This document shows positions 27,971 to 38,021 of a stretch of DNA of 64,000 bases, in pieces. Position 1 is the first letter of the stretch. Each line of letters opens with the position of its first letter. The stretch comes from Youngiibacter fragilis 232.1. Lineage in GTDB: Bacteria > Bacillota > Clostridia > Clostridiales > Clostridiaceae. The position numbers and the translations under genes were made by a program. The notes under the pieces were generated by a model. That model was not told the origin of the DNA. It made no database searches and saw nothing but the letters and a program-made list of their open reading frames with translations. The stretch covers positions 28,179 to 92,178 of the forward strand of contig NZ_AXUN02000183.1 of assembly GCF_000495435.3 (NCBI RefSeq), written 5' to 3'.

Positions 27971-29257
27971 TCAGATGTAGTTTGCCGGATTGACATGTTC
28001 ACCATTCACCCTTATCTCAAAGTGGAGGTGAGGTCCGGTGCTCATGCCAGTGGATCCGACAAATCCAATCGTCTGGCCTTGAGAGACCCTTGAACCCAAA
28101 GAGGTGTTGAAGCTCTTCAGATGAGCATACAGCGAAGATACTCCGTTGCCATGGTCAACTATGATGTAGTTTCCATATGATGAATTGTATTTCGCTAGTA
28201 TCACCACACCGCCTTTAACAGCCTTAACTGGTGTACCCGATGATGCCGCAAAGTCGATTCCGGTATGGAACTTAGAATATCCAAGTATAGGATGGATTCT
28301 CCATCCATACGGAGATGATATCCTTCCTGATACAGGCCGGATATACTCCGCAGTTGGTGCTTCTGCAGCATTATTGCTGGGCTTTGGCGCGTTGGAGGAC
28401 GAAGATGCTGCCTTGATAAGATTCTGGATCTCCTTCTCAAGCGCTGCATTCTCCTCAATAATATCGCCGATTTCCGATGCTATTGCCTTTTCTTCCGCAG
28501 ATAATCTGGATAAAGCCTGGTTTTTGGCATACTCAATATTCCTTAAAGCAGCGAGCTTTTCAGAGTATTTCTTCTTCTCAGCTTCAAGCTCCCTCTTTTC
28601 GGTTTCAAGCTTTTTCTTTTCAGATTCAAGCTCTTCCTTAGCAGCAAGGAACTGACGCTTGGTTTCTTCAAGTTCAGAGCGCTTCACCTTGAGTTCTTCC
28701 ATCATTAGCTTGACTGTTTCAATGATTTCGTTGTCCTTTTCGACGAGCCTGTTGATCATTGTAAGCCTGTCAGCGAACTCGAGTAAGCTCTTTGATTCAA
28801 CCAGGGCAAAAATCACGTCGCCGAATGAGCTGTTCATGTATGACGCCCTTATTCTGGCATCAAGCATTTCCTTCTTTTCAGCCAATTCAGCTTCCTTCTG
28901 TGCTATTTCAGCAAGCTTACGTTCAATCTCAGCTTCAGTTTCCGCGATCTTCCCCGTCATAACTGTGATCTTACCGTTGGTAAGGCTTATCTCATCTTCC
29001 TTGGCCCTTATTGCAGCCTTTATCTTGTCAGCTTCTTTTGTAAGCGCAGTCTGCTCTGCAATTATCTCCTGGAGTTCGGCATTAAGTACGGATTTCTCAC
29101 CAGCTACCTCTGATTTTTCCTCCTGGAGCTCTTTTATGGTCTCTTGATTCTCTTTAATCTGATTTTCCTTGTTGGTCACGGTTCCAGTTGCATATGCACT
29201 TGTCTGGAAAGCCATGGCAATAACAAGGGTCATTGCTATGATTTTGATCTTACCCAT
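27971..29257 (-). CDS. Exported M23 peptidase with N-terminal coiled coil (EnvC/NlpD type)
   Basis: 428 residues. Residues 1-24 are a signal peptide (cleavage near AYA). Residues 25-275 form a long coiled coil rich in Glu, Lys and Leu. Residues 310-428 are an M23 LytM domain with the zinc ligands in GFDFAAS-like HTGIDFAASSG, and HLHFEIRVNG. The layout matches PcsB/EnvC-type murein hydrolases or their activators, which act at the division site outside the membrane. The HxH and upstream His-x3-Asp pattern are intact, so it could be catalytic. AGGAGG lies before the ATG. Confidence 0.9.
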   Translation of the reverse strand: MGKIKIIAMTLVIAMAFQTSAYATGTVTNKENQIKENQETIKELQEEKSEVAGEKSVLNAELQEIIAEQTALTKEADKIKAAIRAKEDEISLTNGKITVMTGKIAETEAEIERKLAEIAQKEAELAEKKEMLDARIRASYMNSSFGDVIFALVESKSLLEFADRLTMINRLVEKDNEIIETVKLMMEELKVKRSELEETKRQFLAAKEELESEKKKLETEKRELEAEKKKYSEKLAALRNIEYAKNQALSRLSAEEKAIASEIGDIIEENAALEKEIQNLIKAASSSSNAPKPSNNAAEAPTAEYIRPVSGRISSPYGWRIHPILGYSKFHTGIDFAASSGTPVKAVKGGVVILAKYNSSYGNYIIVDHGNGVSSLYAHLKSFNTSLGSRVSQGQTIGFVGSTGMSTGPHLHFEIRVNGEHVNPANYI

Positions 29258-29341
29258 AAAAGCCTCCTTTCTACAGTAATAATTTTACTACAAATATCAG
29301 GGAACACTATAGTTTCACTGAAATTTCACAAATATCGATGA

Positions 29342-29752
29342 CTATCTCTCAAGTCCCCTATGCCCCATGCCGACTACGACTTCATCGAGATACAGCAGAC
29401 CGATACTCAGGAATATGCATACGCATATGTCATGTTCGGACCTTGCAATCCCGATCTTACCGCCTACATTAAGGTTACTGGCCTTCATCATCACCTGAGC
29501 GAGCGCATCTCTGCAGGCTCCGATAACCGCACCTTCCTGTGCATACTCATCAGCAATCAGCCCGCCTCGCTTTGACGCGACAAGGGACCTCTCCAGTATC
29601 TTGGGTATGCTCTGAGAGATGTTTCCTCCGATATCGACTGCAGCTCCCTTTATACCCATCCCATCAAGTTGGGTGAGCATATCCCTCTCCTCTTCCCTGG
29701 TTGTTATCGCCAGTTTCATGGCTGCTTTTCCTACATCTATACTGTTAAACAT
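29342..29752 (-). CDS. HutP family protein
   Basis: 136 residues similar to HutP, the L-histidine- and Mg2+-dependent RNA-binding antiterminator of the B. subtilis hut operon. Shared features include KIG/GKIGIARSEHD, a region of about 25 hydrophobic residues (CVCIFLSIGLLYLDE) and C-terminal VVGMGHRG with a His that could bind metal. No hut genes are here. Clostridial HutP-like proteins without hut operons are common and their RNA targets are unknown. It precedes no obvious terminator-antiterminator in this window. Confidence 0.75.
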   Translation of the reverse strand: MFNSIDVGKAAMKLAITTREEERDMLTQLDGMGIKGAAVDIGGNISQSIPKILERSLVASKRGGLIADEYAQEGAVIGACRDALAQVMMKASNLNVGGKIGIARSEHDICVCIFLSIGLLYLDEVVVGMGHRGLER

Positions 29753-29773
29753 GATCCACCTGTCGAAATAAGG

Positions 29774-30115
29774 CTAGCTTGCGCCATTACTCGAACCTTC
29801 CTTTATTTCCCAATGAAGGATGAAAGTAAACACTATCCTCAGTGCCATTACAATAACAAGAATAAGAAGCTCGTCTAAAGTACCTATTACTATTGTCTTG
29901 AGAAGCTCTGAAGCGAGCAGGAATTCGAGCGCGACTCCAAGTCCCCTTGCAAAATCCAGCTTGATAAGATGGTCAGGCACATGTCTGTTTATTATCCCCT
30001 TGACGTACATATAAAATCCCTTGAGGGAAGACAGCAGAATGATTACTATGCCCATCAGTTCGAGCGGATAGATTGCGTAGGGTACTATATCGTGTAGTAG
30101 TTCTGATATGTGCAT
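29774..30115 (-). CDS. DUF1622 family membrane protein
   Basis: 113 residues from the ATG at 30115 (GGAGG upstream), with three hydrophobic segments. It matches DUF1622: YPLELMGIVIILLSSLKGFY, FARGLGVALEFLLASELLKT and the C-terminal LRIVFTFIL. No function is known for the family. It lies 21 bases upstream of the HutP-like gene and may be cotranscribed with it. Confidence 0.78.
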   Translation of the reverse strand: MHISELLHDIVPYAIYPLELMGIVIILLSSLKGFYMYVKGIINRHVPDHLIKLDFARGLGVALEFLLASELLKTIVIGTLDELLILVIVMALRIVFTFILHWEIKEGSSNGAS

Positions 30116-30169
30116 TTGTTCCTCCAAGATGTTTATTCAAGTATATGATATTCCAATTGATAGATAAAT

Positions 30170-32137
30170 TCAATCCATATATTCAGCAGGATTAAACACC
30201 ATCTGGAATTCACCTGAAGAGTAAGGCCCTATCTCCTCTTCCTTATATGTTACGGCCTTACCGTCATGGTTCATGTAGAAAAGTTTTTCTTTGCCATCAA
30301 TGGTCCTGAAAACCAGTTCGAGGCCTTCAGGTGAATCAAACGTCCTGATTCCGCTGCCTGCAGCAATTTTACTTGCAAGGGCATCCATAGTCTGGTCATC
30401 AGCACCTCCTCCAACATAATATACGAGACCTTTACCATACCTGTTTACGGTTATGCATGCCTTTTCCTTGTAGAATGGGTCATCATACCTGTAAAGAACA
30501 TCGGCTGAAGAAGCATCAACCATATCCCTCCAGACACTGCAGCTGCCTTTTGAACCATCGGTCCCAACTAGTTTGGCATCCTGTCCCGGCTGCAGGCTCT
30601 CACTTTCAAGTATGCTTATGCCACAAAGCTCGCCTATTGGCCCCGGGGCCACCATTCCTCTGTAGACATTGTTGTTTCTCTTCTTTATCCCAGCCCTGTA
30701 AGAGAATATTATTGTTCCTCCGTTCTCTGCAAACTCTTTGAGCCTTTTGGAGAGATCCTCGTCGATTATCTGCATGACCGGTACTGCAACTATCTTATAA
30801 CCACTGAAGTCCCTGCCTGCCGGTATTACATCAGTTGCTGCGTTAATTTTGTGGAACGGACGATAGAGCCTTATCATTTCCGTGCTGAAATCAAACATCG
30901 CACTTGCCCTCTGGATCCTCCATGACCAAATGTTGTCATAGTCATAGACTACCGCAACCTCCCCTTTCATCGGACTTTCGAATCCAGCTCCGATTTTTGC
31001 CGCCTTCTCAAATACGCCCTTGCCCTCAAGGAATTTCCTTCCTTTCCTGTCATTATGGTCGATAATTCCCAGGCAGAACTGCTCCTGACCCCTGTCCATT
31101 GCTCTCCACCTGAAGAACAGCATCCCGCTGCAGCCTCTGGAAAACGCCTGCCACGACCACATGGAGGACTGCATCGGTCTTGGCAGATAACCTATGATAT
31201 CATGGCCCTGAGCTCCCATAAGCTGTTCCATGATAAGGAAACTCCTCTCCTTGAGGCATCTCATGAAATCATGCGCCATGGCAGTATGGGCCGGGCTAAC
31301 TGGCTCCTTGAGCCCTCCCCAGACAGGATAGTTGTCATAGGATACTATATCCAGAAGTTCAGCGATCTTTCCGAAATCAAAGGACTTTTCAAAGAACCCT
31401 CCCGAGAAGTTGTGTGTGACAAACTGTGATTCACCCTTTGACTCTCTGATGGCATCAAGCTGCAGCCTTGCGAATTCTTCAACCGCATTGCTTCTGAACC
31501 GAAAATGGTCAAGAAGCAATGCAGGGTTGTGCACAGTTATCGTCTCCCTCGGCAGCACTATCTCGTCGAAGCTGTTGTAGGTCTGACCCCAGAAGATGGT
31601 TCCATATTCACTGTTGAGCGAATCTATGTCTCCATATTTTTGTTCAAGGAACCTTCTGAAGGCATTCTCACACTTTTGGCACCAGCACATGTCACTTCCT
31701 TCGTGACCGAATTCATTGTCGGCCTGCCAGGCTACTACACTCTTCCTTTCACTGTAATGGGACACTAGCTTCCTTACCAACCTTACTGAGAGCTCCCTGT
31801 ATTTGTCCGAATTGAAGCAATACTGCCTCCTCCCTCCAAATACCCTTCGGTTGCCATTAATGTCCTCCGAATGTACTTCTGGATATCTGCGGCTGAGCCA
31901 TGCAGGAAATGTTGCCGTCGGTGTCCCAAAGATCACATCAAGACCTGCCTTTTCAGCCTTGTCTAGGATATCATCCCAATATGAGAAATCAAAGCAGCCT
32001 TCCTCACTTTCAAACATATGCCATGCGAATTCACCAATTCTGATGGTATTTACTCCCATCTCCTTCATCCTTGCAAAATCACTTTCAACTTCATGATTTT
32101 CCCAGTGCTCAGGGTAATAATCGACTCCCAGTATCAT
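30170..32137 (-). CDS. GH42 beta-galactosidase
   Basis: 655 residues from the ATG at 32137 (AAGGGAG upstream; upstream in-frame codons run into galM). It begins MILGVDYYPEHW, typical of GH42. It has the zinc-cluster cysteines (CWCQKC), the acid/base Glu in WQADNEFGHEG and the likely nucleophile Glu in FLIMEQLMG. There is no signal peptide, so it hydrolyses imported beta-galactosides in the cytoplasm and releases galactose for the Leloir genes upstream. It is the last gene of the galactose cluster, with a 22-base gap from galM. Confidence 0.92.
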   Translation of the reverse strand: MILGVDYYPEHWENHEVESDFARMKEMGVNTIRIGEFAWHMFESEEGCFDFSYWDDILDKAEKAGLDVIFGTPTATFPAWLSRRYPEVHSEDINGNRRVFGGRRQYCFNSDKYRELSVRLVRKLVSHYSERKSVVAWQADNEFGHEGSDMCWCQKCENAFRRFLEQKYGDIDSLNSEYGTIFWGQTYNSFDEIVLPRETITVHNPALLLDHFRFRSNAVEEFARLQLDAIRESKGESQFVTHNFSGGFFEKSFDFGKIAELLDIVSYDNYPVWGGLKEPVSPAHTAMAHDFMRCLKERSFLIMEQLMGAQGHDIIGYLPRPMQSSMWSWQAFSRGCSGMLFFRWRAMDRGQEQFCLGIIDHNDRKGRKFLEGKGVFEKAAKIGAGFESPMKGEVAVVYDYDNIWSWRIQRASAMFDFSTEMIRLYRPFHKINAATDVIPAGRDFSGYKIVAVPVMQIIDEDLSKRLKEFAENGGTIIFSYRAGIKKRNNNVYRGMVAPGPIGELCGISILESESLQPGQDAKLVGTDGSKGSCSVWRDMVDASSADVLYRYDDPFYKEKACITVNRYGKGLVYYVGGGADDQTMDALASKIAAGSGIRTFDSPEGLELVFRTIDGKEKLFYMNHDGKAVTYKEEEIGPYSSGEFQMVFNPAEYMD

Positions 32138-32159
32138 ATCTTTTCTCCCTTTCAAGTTT

Positions 32160-33200
32160 TTACAGGATGCCAAATCTATATTCCGTATAGCTTCTGAACG
32201 TTTCCCCCTGCTTAAGGACCGAATCCTCCAGGAACGTTCCGTCCCTGCCGATAGGAAGCCTCTGTACTTCCAGCGCTGCCGACATTCTTTCAGACAAGAC
32301 AATATTTCCTACAATGACCTGTCCCTGAGCGTAGTTCTGCGAATACAGGACCAGTGCCTTGTTGTCAGTGTGTATCTCCATCAGCCTGCCGGTCTCCCTG
32401 TCCCATAGCCTCGCCTTTATTCCGCTTCCTTCCCTCAGTACGAACGGATGGTCATATCCTTTTCCGATGAGCAGCTGACTGTCACAAAAACCAATATCTC
32501 TGCCAATCTCCTTCATTGAGTTGAAATCGAACGGCGTGCCCTTTGTTTCTATCAGCCTTCCAGTCGGTGCTGAGGAGTCATCCAGTTCGGCATAAAAGTC
32601 AGAAGCTATCATAAGATTATGGCTTTCAATGGATTTTGAAAAATCACCGCTCAGATTGAAATATGAGTGATTTGTCAGATTTACCAGCGTATCACAGTCT
32701 GAAACAGCCTTATAGCTTATCTTGAATACGTTTTCTTCGGAGAGCGAATAAGATACTGCACTATACAGATTCCCAGGGTACCCTTCCTCCATGTGGGGCG
32801 ACGTCCTTCTGAAAACCACCGCAGCCATACTTTCTGATGTGTTTACAGCAAAACTGTAAGTCTTCTTGTCAAAGCCCTCTCTTCCTCCCTGCCCCGAATT
32901 TGTCCCGTAATTGAGTTCAATACTGTATTTCACCCCATTCAAAGTGAAAGCTCCGTCTTTTATACGTCCGGCCGTCCTACCGATAAGTGCACCAAAGTAG
33001 GCAGGATTATCCAGGTAGTCGTCAGGATTCTCATAACCCATCACGACATTCTTGTATATTCCATGCCTGTCCGGTACATGGATTCCGGTGATTATGCACC
33101 CCAGGTCCAGAGCGGTGACCTTCATCCCCGCCCTGTTCTCCAGTGTTATCTCATGGAACTCCTTGCCATTTAGGTAAAGTTTCCTGCTATAGGCCTTCAT
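32160..33200 (-). CDS. galM: Aldose 1-epimerase (galactose mutarotase)
   Basis: 346 residues from the ATG at 33200, which has GAGG upstream and overlaps the galT stop by 14 bases; the longer reading enters galT. Motifs: GRTAGRIKDG, the catalytic His in LTNHSYFNLSG, and a C-terminal ALEVQRLPIG-like region with Glu. It interconverts beta- and alpha-D-galactose, feeding galactokinase. Part of the mgl-gal operon. Confidence 0.92.
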   Translation of the reverse strand: MKAYSRKLYLNGKEFHEITLENRAGMKVTALDLGCIITGIHVPDRHGIYKNVVMGYENPDDYLDNPAYFGALIGRTAGRIKDGAFTLNGVKYSIELNYGTNSGQGGREGFDKKTYSFAVNTSESMAAVVFRRTSPHMEEGYPGNLYSAVSYSLSEENVFKISYKAVSDCDTLVNLTNHSYFNLSGDFSKSIESHNLMIASDFYAELDDSSAPTGRLIETKGTPFDFNSMKEIGRDIGFCDSQLLIGKGYDHPFVLREGSGIKARLWDRETGRLMEIHTDNKALVLYSQNYAQGQVIVGNIVLSERMSAALEVQRLPIGRDGTFLEDSVLKQGETFRSYTEYRFGIL

Positions 33201-34698
33201 ACAAGGCCTCACAGCATCTTCTGAAAGCTTCCCTTCCTTCATTGTCCCCCTTGAAGACCCCGGCATCCTTAAGGACGCTGAGGAATACTTTCCCGATTTC
33301 TTCATATATAATACTGTCGGCATTATCCTTATCCATTGAGTGCTCCTCCAGAAGCTTCAGGGCGAAATGACCGTGCTTCTCAAGCTCGTCATCCCTGAAG
33401 ATGCCTTCAATGTCATTAGCCAGCATATGGTCCCTGACAAGGCCCATTTCCTTCTTGAGCCTTGCAGGAAGGACTGCAAGCCCCATTGCCTCTATAAGCC
33501 CTATGTTCTCACGTTTGATGTGATGATGCCTTTCTGCTGAATGGAATATCCCGAAAGGATGGTCATCATCAGTCCTGTTGTTCCTGAGCACGATATCCAC
33601 TTCATACAGCCCGTTTCTGAACCTTGTGATCGGTGTTACGGTATTGTGGCCTTCGCTGTTGGTATGGGATATTATACCCACTGATTCGTCGCTGTAATGC
33701 CTCCATCTAGAAAGTATGGTACCTGAAACCTCCACAAGTTCCTCTATGCTCCTGCCCTTGAGCCTTATGACGCTCATCGGCCAGAACAGAGTGCATGCTT
33801 CGATATCGTGTTCCTTGAGGTTTACGCAATCCAGCTCTTTCGCCCTTGCCATCGGAAACTCATAGTTGCCGCCCTGGAAATGGTCGTGAGTAAGTATCGA
33901 ACCTCCTACTATGGGCAGGTCGGCATTTGATCCGATGAAATAGTGAGGGAACATCCTGTTGAAATCAAGCAGTCTCCTGAAGGTCTTCTCAGTCACCTTC
34001 ATCGGTTCGTGCTCTGCCTTCAGGACTATACAATGTTCATTGTAGTACACGTATGGTGAGTACTGCATAAACCATGCTTCCTCAGCAAGCTTCAAGGATA
34101 TCATCCTGTGGCTTCCTCTTGCAGGGTGGTTCAGTCTTCCTGAATAGCCTTCATTTTCCTTGCATATAAGACACTTCGGATAAAATGAATCCTTCATCAT
34201 CTTCGCTTTTGCGATAGCCCGCGGATCCTTCTCCGGCTTGGATAGGTTGATTGTCATATCTATCGGGCCGTATTCAGTTTCGATGCTCCATCGTATGTCC
34301 TTTTCGACCCTCTTCACCCTTATGTAATTCGAGTTTCTGGCGAAATCATAATACGAAAGGGTAGCTCTTTCAGGCGATGACTCATATGTTCTCCAGAACT
34401 CCCTTTCAAACTCAGAAGGGTTTTTTACAAACGCTGACATGAGCCTCGTATCAAAAAGGTCAAGCAAATCTATACTGTCATTTTCCACTCTTCCGGACTC
34501 AACTGCCCACTCCCTTATTCCGTCAAGTATGACTTCAACGTCAAGACAGCCATCATGATACTCCGGCAGGTCTTCGTATCCGTCCTCACCGCAGACTTCA
34601 AGAGCTCTATTGATCGAGTAGATACGGTCCCTTTCGTCAGTTATTCCCTTTTCCACGCAAAAATCCGCAAGCCTTGTGATTTCTCTGTATATGTTCAA
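33187..34698 (-). CDS. galT: UTP--hexose-1-phosphate uridylyltransferase, Firmicute type 2
   Basis: 503 residues; type-2 GalT is about 490-510, against 350 for the E. coli type. Signature regions: LICKENEGYSGRLNHPARGSHR, HCIVLKAEHEPM and the active-site loop LTHDHFQGGNYEFPM. It transfers UMP between UDP-glucose and galactose 1-phosphate in the Leloir pathway. It lies 17 bases downstream of galE and overlaps galM. Confidence 0.94.
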   Translation of the reverse strand: MNIYREITRLADFCVEKGITDERDRIYSINRALEVCGEDGYEDLPEYHDGCLDVEVILDGIREWAVESGRVENDSIDLLDLFDTRLMSAFVKNPSEFEREFWRTYESSPERATLSYYDFARNSNYIRVKRVEKDIRWSIETEYGPIDMTINLSKPEKDPRAIAKAKMMKDSFYPKCLICKENEGYSGRLNHPARGSHRMISLKLAEEAWFMQYSPYVYYNEHCIVLKAEHEPMKVTEKTFRRLLDFNRMFPHYFIGSNADLPIVGGSILTHDHFQGGNYEFPMARAKELDCVNLKEHDIEACTLFWPMSVIRLKGRSIEELVEVSGTILSRWRHYSDESVGIISHTNSEGHNTVTPITRFRNGLYEVDIVLRNNRTDDDHPFGIFHSAERHHHIKRENIGLIEAMGLAVLPARLKKEMGLVRDHMLANDIEGIFRDDELEKHGHFALKLLEEHSMDKDNADSIIYEEIGKVFLSVLKDAGVFKGDNEGREAFRRCCEALYEGL

Positions 34699-34715
34699 AA
34701 TACCATCCCGCCTTT

Positions 34716-35705
34716 TCAGTTCTCAAATCCATTTCTGTGGGTCCTGTGGAACTCCCATGCTGATGCAATTATTCCAACTATATCCGTATGCTTTGGTTCC
34801 CATCCCAGGACCTTCTTTGCCTTTTCTGATGAAGCAACAAGAACTGCTGGGTCACCGGCTCTCCTTGGTGCGATCTCTTTCCTTATGCTCTGTCCTGCTG
34901 CCTTCTCAGCTGCATCAATTATCTCGTTTACAGAGAAGCCTTTTCCATTGCCAAGGTTGAAGACGTTGCTATCATTGCCTTCCCTGAGGTACTCCACAGC
35001 CCTTATATGGGCATCCGCCAGGTCATCAACATGTATATAGTCTCTGATGCAGGTACCGTCTTCAGTTGGATAGTCATCGCCATATACCATTATCCTGTCA
35101 CGTTTGCCAAGTGGAACCTGAAGTACCAGAGGTATCAGGTGAGTCTCAGGAGAATGGTCTTCACCGATCACTCCTTTCTCCGCGGCACCTGCCACGTTGA
35201 AATATCTAAGGGCTGCAAATTTGACTCCATATGCCTTGTCAGTCCACTTCATCATCTTTTCCATTGCAAGCTTTGTCTCACCATAGGTATTCGTAGGTTC
35301 AGTATCATCTTCCTCCCTGATCGGAACTCTCTTGGGTTCACCATATACAGCCGCTGTAGATGAGAATACTATGCGCCCGACCTTCGCATCCGTCATCGCC
35401 TTAAGAAGCACCATGGTTCCATAAACGTTGTTGTCATAATACTTAAGCGGATCTGTCATGCTTTCGCCTACAAGCGAATTAGCCGCGAAGTGTATTACTT
35501 CAGTTATTTCCTGTTCCTTCAGGACCTTCAGCATGAACCCATAGTCCCTTATGTCACCAACGATAAGTGTTGCTTCATTATGAACCGCTGCCTTGTGTCC
35601 GGTCTGAAGATTATCAACTACTACAACCTTCTCTCCGCGGGCAATCAGCTCACGGACACAGTGTGAGCCTATATAACCTGCCCCACCGCATACTAATACT
35701 GCCAT
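34716..35705 (-). CDS. galE: UDP-glucose 4-epimerase
   Basis: 329 residues from the ATG at 35705 (AAGGAGG upstream). It has the Rossmann GGAGYIGSH, the Ser-Tyr-Lys catalytic set in SSTAAVYG and YGETKLAME, and RYFNVAGA. It interconverts UDP-galactose and UDP-glucose with bound NAD+. It is separated from galK by a strong hairpin (35783-35806). Confidence 0.95.
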   Translation of the reverse strand: MAVLVCGGAGYIGSHCVRELIARGEKVVVVDNLQTGHKAAVHNEATLIVGDIRDYGFMLKVLKEQEITEVIHFAANSLVGESMTDPLKYYDNNVYGTMVLLKAMTDAKVGRIVFSSTAAVYGEPKRVPIREEDDTEPTNTYGETKLAMEKMMKWTDKAYGVKFAALRYFNVAGAAEKGVIGEDHSPETHLIPLVLQVPLGKRDRIMVYGDDYPTEDGTCIRDYIHVDDLADAHIRAVEYLREGNDSNVFNLGNGKGFSVNEIIDAAEKAAGQSIRKEIAPRRAGDPAVLVASSEKAKKVLGWEPKHTDIVGIIASAWEFHRTHRNGFEN

Positions 35706-35782
35706 AATATCCTCCTTGATGTTTACCTTATTCCACATCCAATTATATCAATTAATACCACCAGACGCCACTTAATGAACGA

Positions 35783-35806
35783 ACCCACCCGCTAAAGCGG
35801 GTGGGT
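35783..35806. repeat. 11-bp perfect inverted repeat between galK and galE
   Basis: ACCCACCCGCT pairs with AGCGGGTGGGT across a two-base loop. There is no T-run on the minus strand, so it looks more like an RNA stability or processing hairpin than a full terminator. Confidence 0.6.
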
Positions 35807-35825
35807 ACAAAACCGTCAGGTTACT

Positions 35826-36986
35826 TCAGCAAAGTCTCCTGGCACCTTCACCTATGCTGACAACATAGAAATCTGCCTTATATCCCACCGCTTCCTGGTA
35901 TTCCTTTGAAACCTTGCCGATGAAATCCTCTATGCTCTCATTTTTCACTATGCTGACTGTACAGCCACCGAAGCCTGCTCCAGTCATCCTTGAACCGATT
36001 ACCCCAGTAACCTTCGAAGCTATTTCCACGAGAGTATCCAGTTCAAATCCGGTTACCTCATAATCATCCCTCAGTGAAGCATGGGACTCATACATGAGCC
36101 TTCCGAACTCAACCATGTCGTTTCTATCGAGAGCGTCAGCTGCTTTTACAGTTCTCTCATTCTCAAGAACTGCATGCTTTGCCCTACGTCTCAGTACTTC
36201 ATGAGGTATGAGTCCGATATTCCTTTCAAGCTCCTCGCCCGAGAGTTCCCCTAGGCTTCTTATCGGAAGCTTCTTCTTCAGATACTCAAGGGCTTTCTCA
36301 CATTCTGCACGCCTCTGGTTGTATTTGGAATCTGACAGGCCCCTTCGCTTGTTTGTGTTAGCAATGATTATCGCCGAATCCTTGAGGTCAACCTTTTCAT
36401 AGCTGAACTCGAGAGTTTCAGTATCGAGCAGCATCGCATGCCCTTCTTTTCCCATCCCTACGGCGAACTGGTCCATTATACCGCAATTGACTCCAATGAA
36501 TTCATTTTCAGCTTTCTGGGACAGCTTGACCATCTCTATCATCGGGACTCCAAGCTTGTTTAGGTAATTCAGCACCACTGCAGTAAGCACTTCAATGGAT
36601 GCAGATGATGATAATCCTGCCCCATTTGGAATATCACCCCGTACATGCATGTCGAAGCCATGGGTTATTTCAATACCAGCCTTCATGAACGAGTAGATCA
36701 CGCCTTTGGGATAATTCGCCCAGCCATGGGCTTCGCTGAATGCAATATCCTTCAGCTGGAATTCTATTATCCCATTTTCAGGAAAGTTATCCGAATATAC
36801 CCTTACTGTTGAATCATTTCTTGGCGCAGCTGCGCCATACGTTCCAATGGTCAATGCGCAGGGAAACACGTGTCCGCCATTGTAGTCGGTGTGTTCACCT
36901 ATCAGATTCACCCTTCCCGGAGCAAAATATATACCCTCCGGTTCATACCCATATATTTCTTTGAATCGACTTATAGACTTCTCCAC
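35826..36986 (-). CDS. galK: Galactokinase
   Basis: 386 residues from a GTG at 36986, which has GGAGGTG upstream. Galactokinase signature GRVNLIGEHTDYNGG, GHMP ATP motif GAGLSSSAS, and the third motif GAGFGGC are all present. It phosphorylates alpha-D-galactose to galactose 1-phosphate. It lies 17 bases after the LacI-type regulator. Confidence 0.95.
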   Translation of the reverse strand: MEKSISRFKEIYGYEPEGIYFAPGRVNLIGEHTDYNGGHVFPCALTIGTYGAAAPRNDSTVRVYSDNFPENGIIEFQLKDIAFSEAHGWANYPKGVIYSFMKAGIEITHGFDMHVRGDIPNGAGLSSSASIEVLTAVVLNYLNKLGVPMIEMVKLSQKAENEFIGVNCGIMDQFAVGMGKEGHAMLLDTETLEFSYEKVDLKDSAIIIANTNKRRGLSDSKYNQRRAECEKALEYLKKKLPIRSLGELSGEELERNIGLIPHEVLRRRAKHAVLENERTVKAADALDRNDMVEFGRLMYESHASLRDDYEVTGFELDTLVEIASKVTGVIGSRMTGAGFGGCTVSIVKNESIEDFIGKVSKEYQEAVGYKADFYVVSIGEGARRLC

Positions 36987-37003
36987 AGAACACCTCCATG
37001 GCA

Positions 37004-38011
<1,008 letters not shown>

Positions 38012-38021
38012 TTAGACAGCA

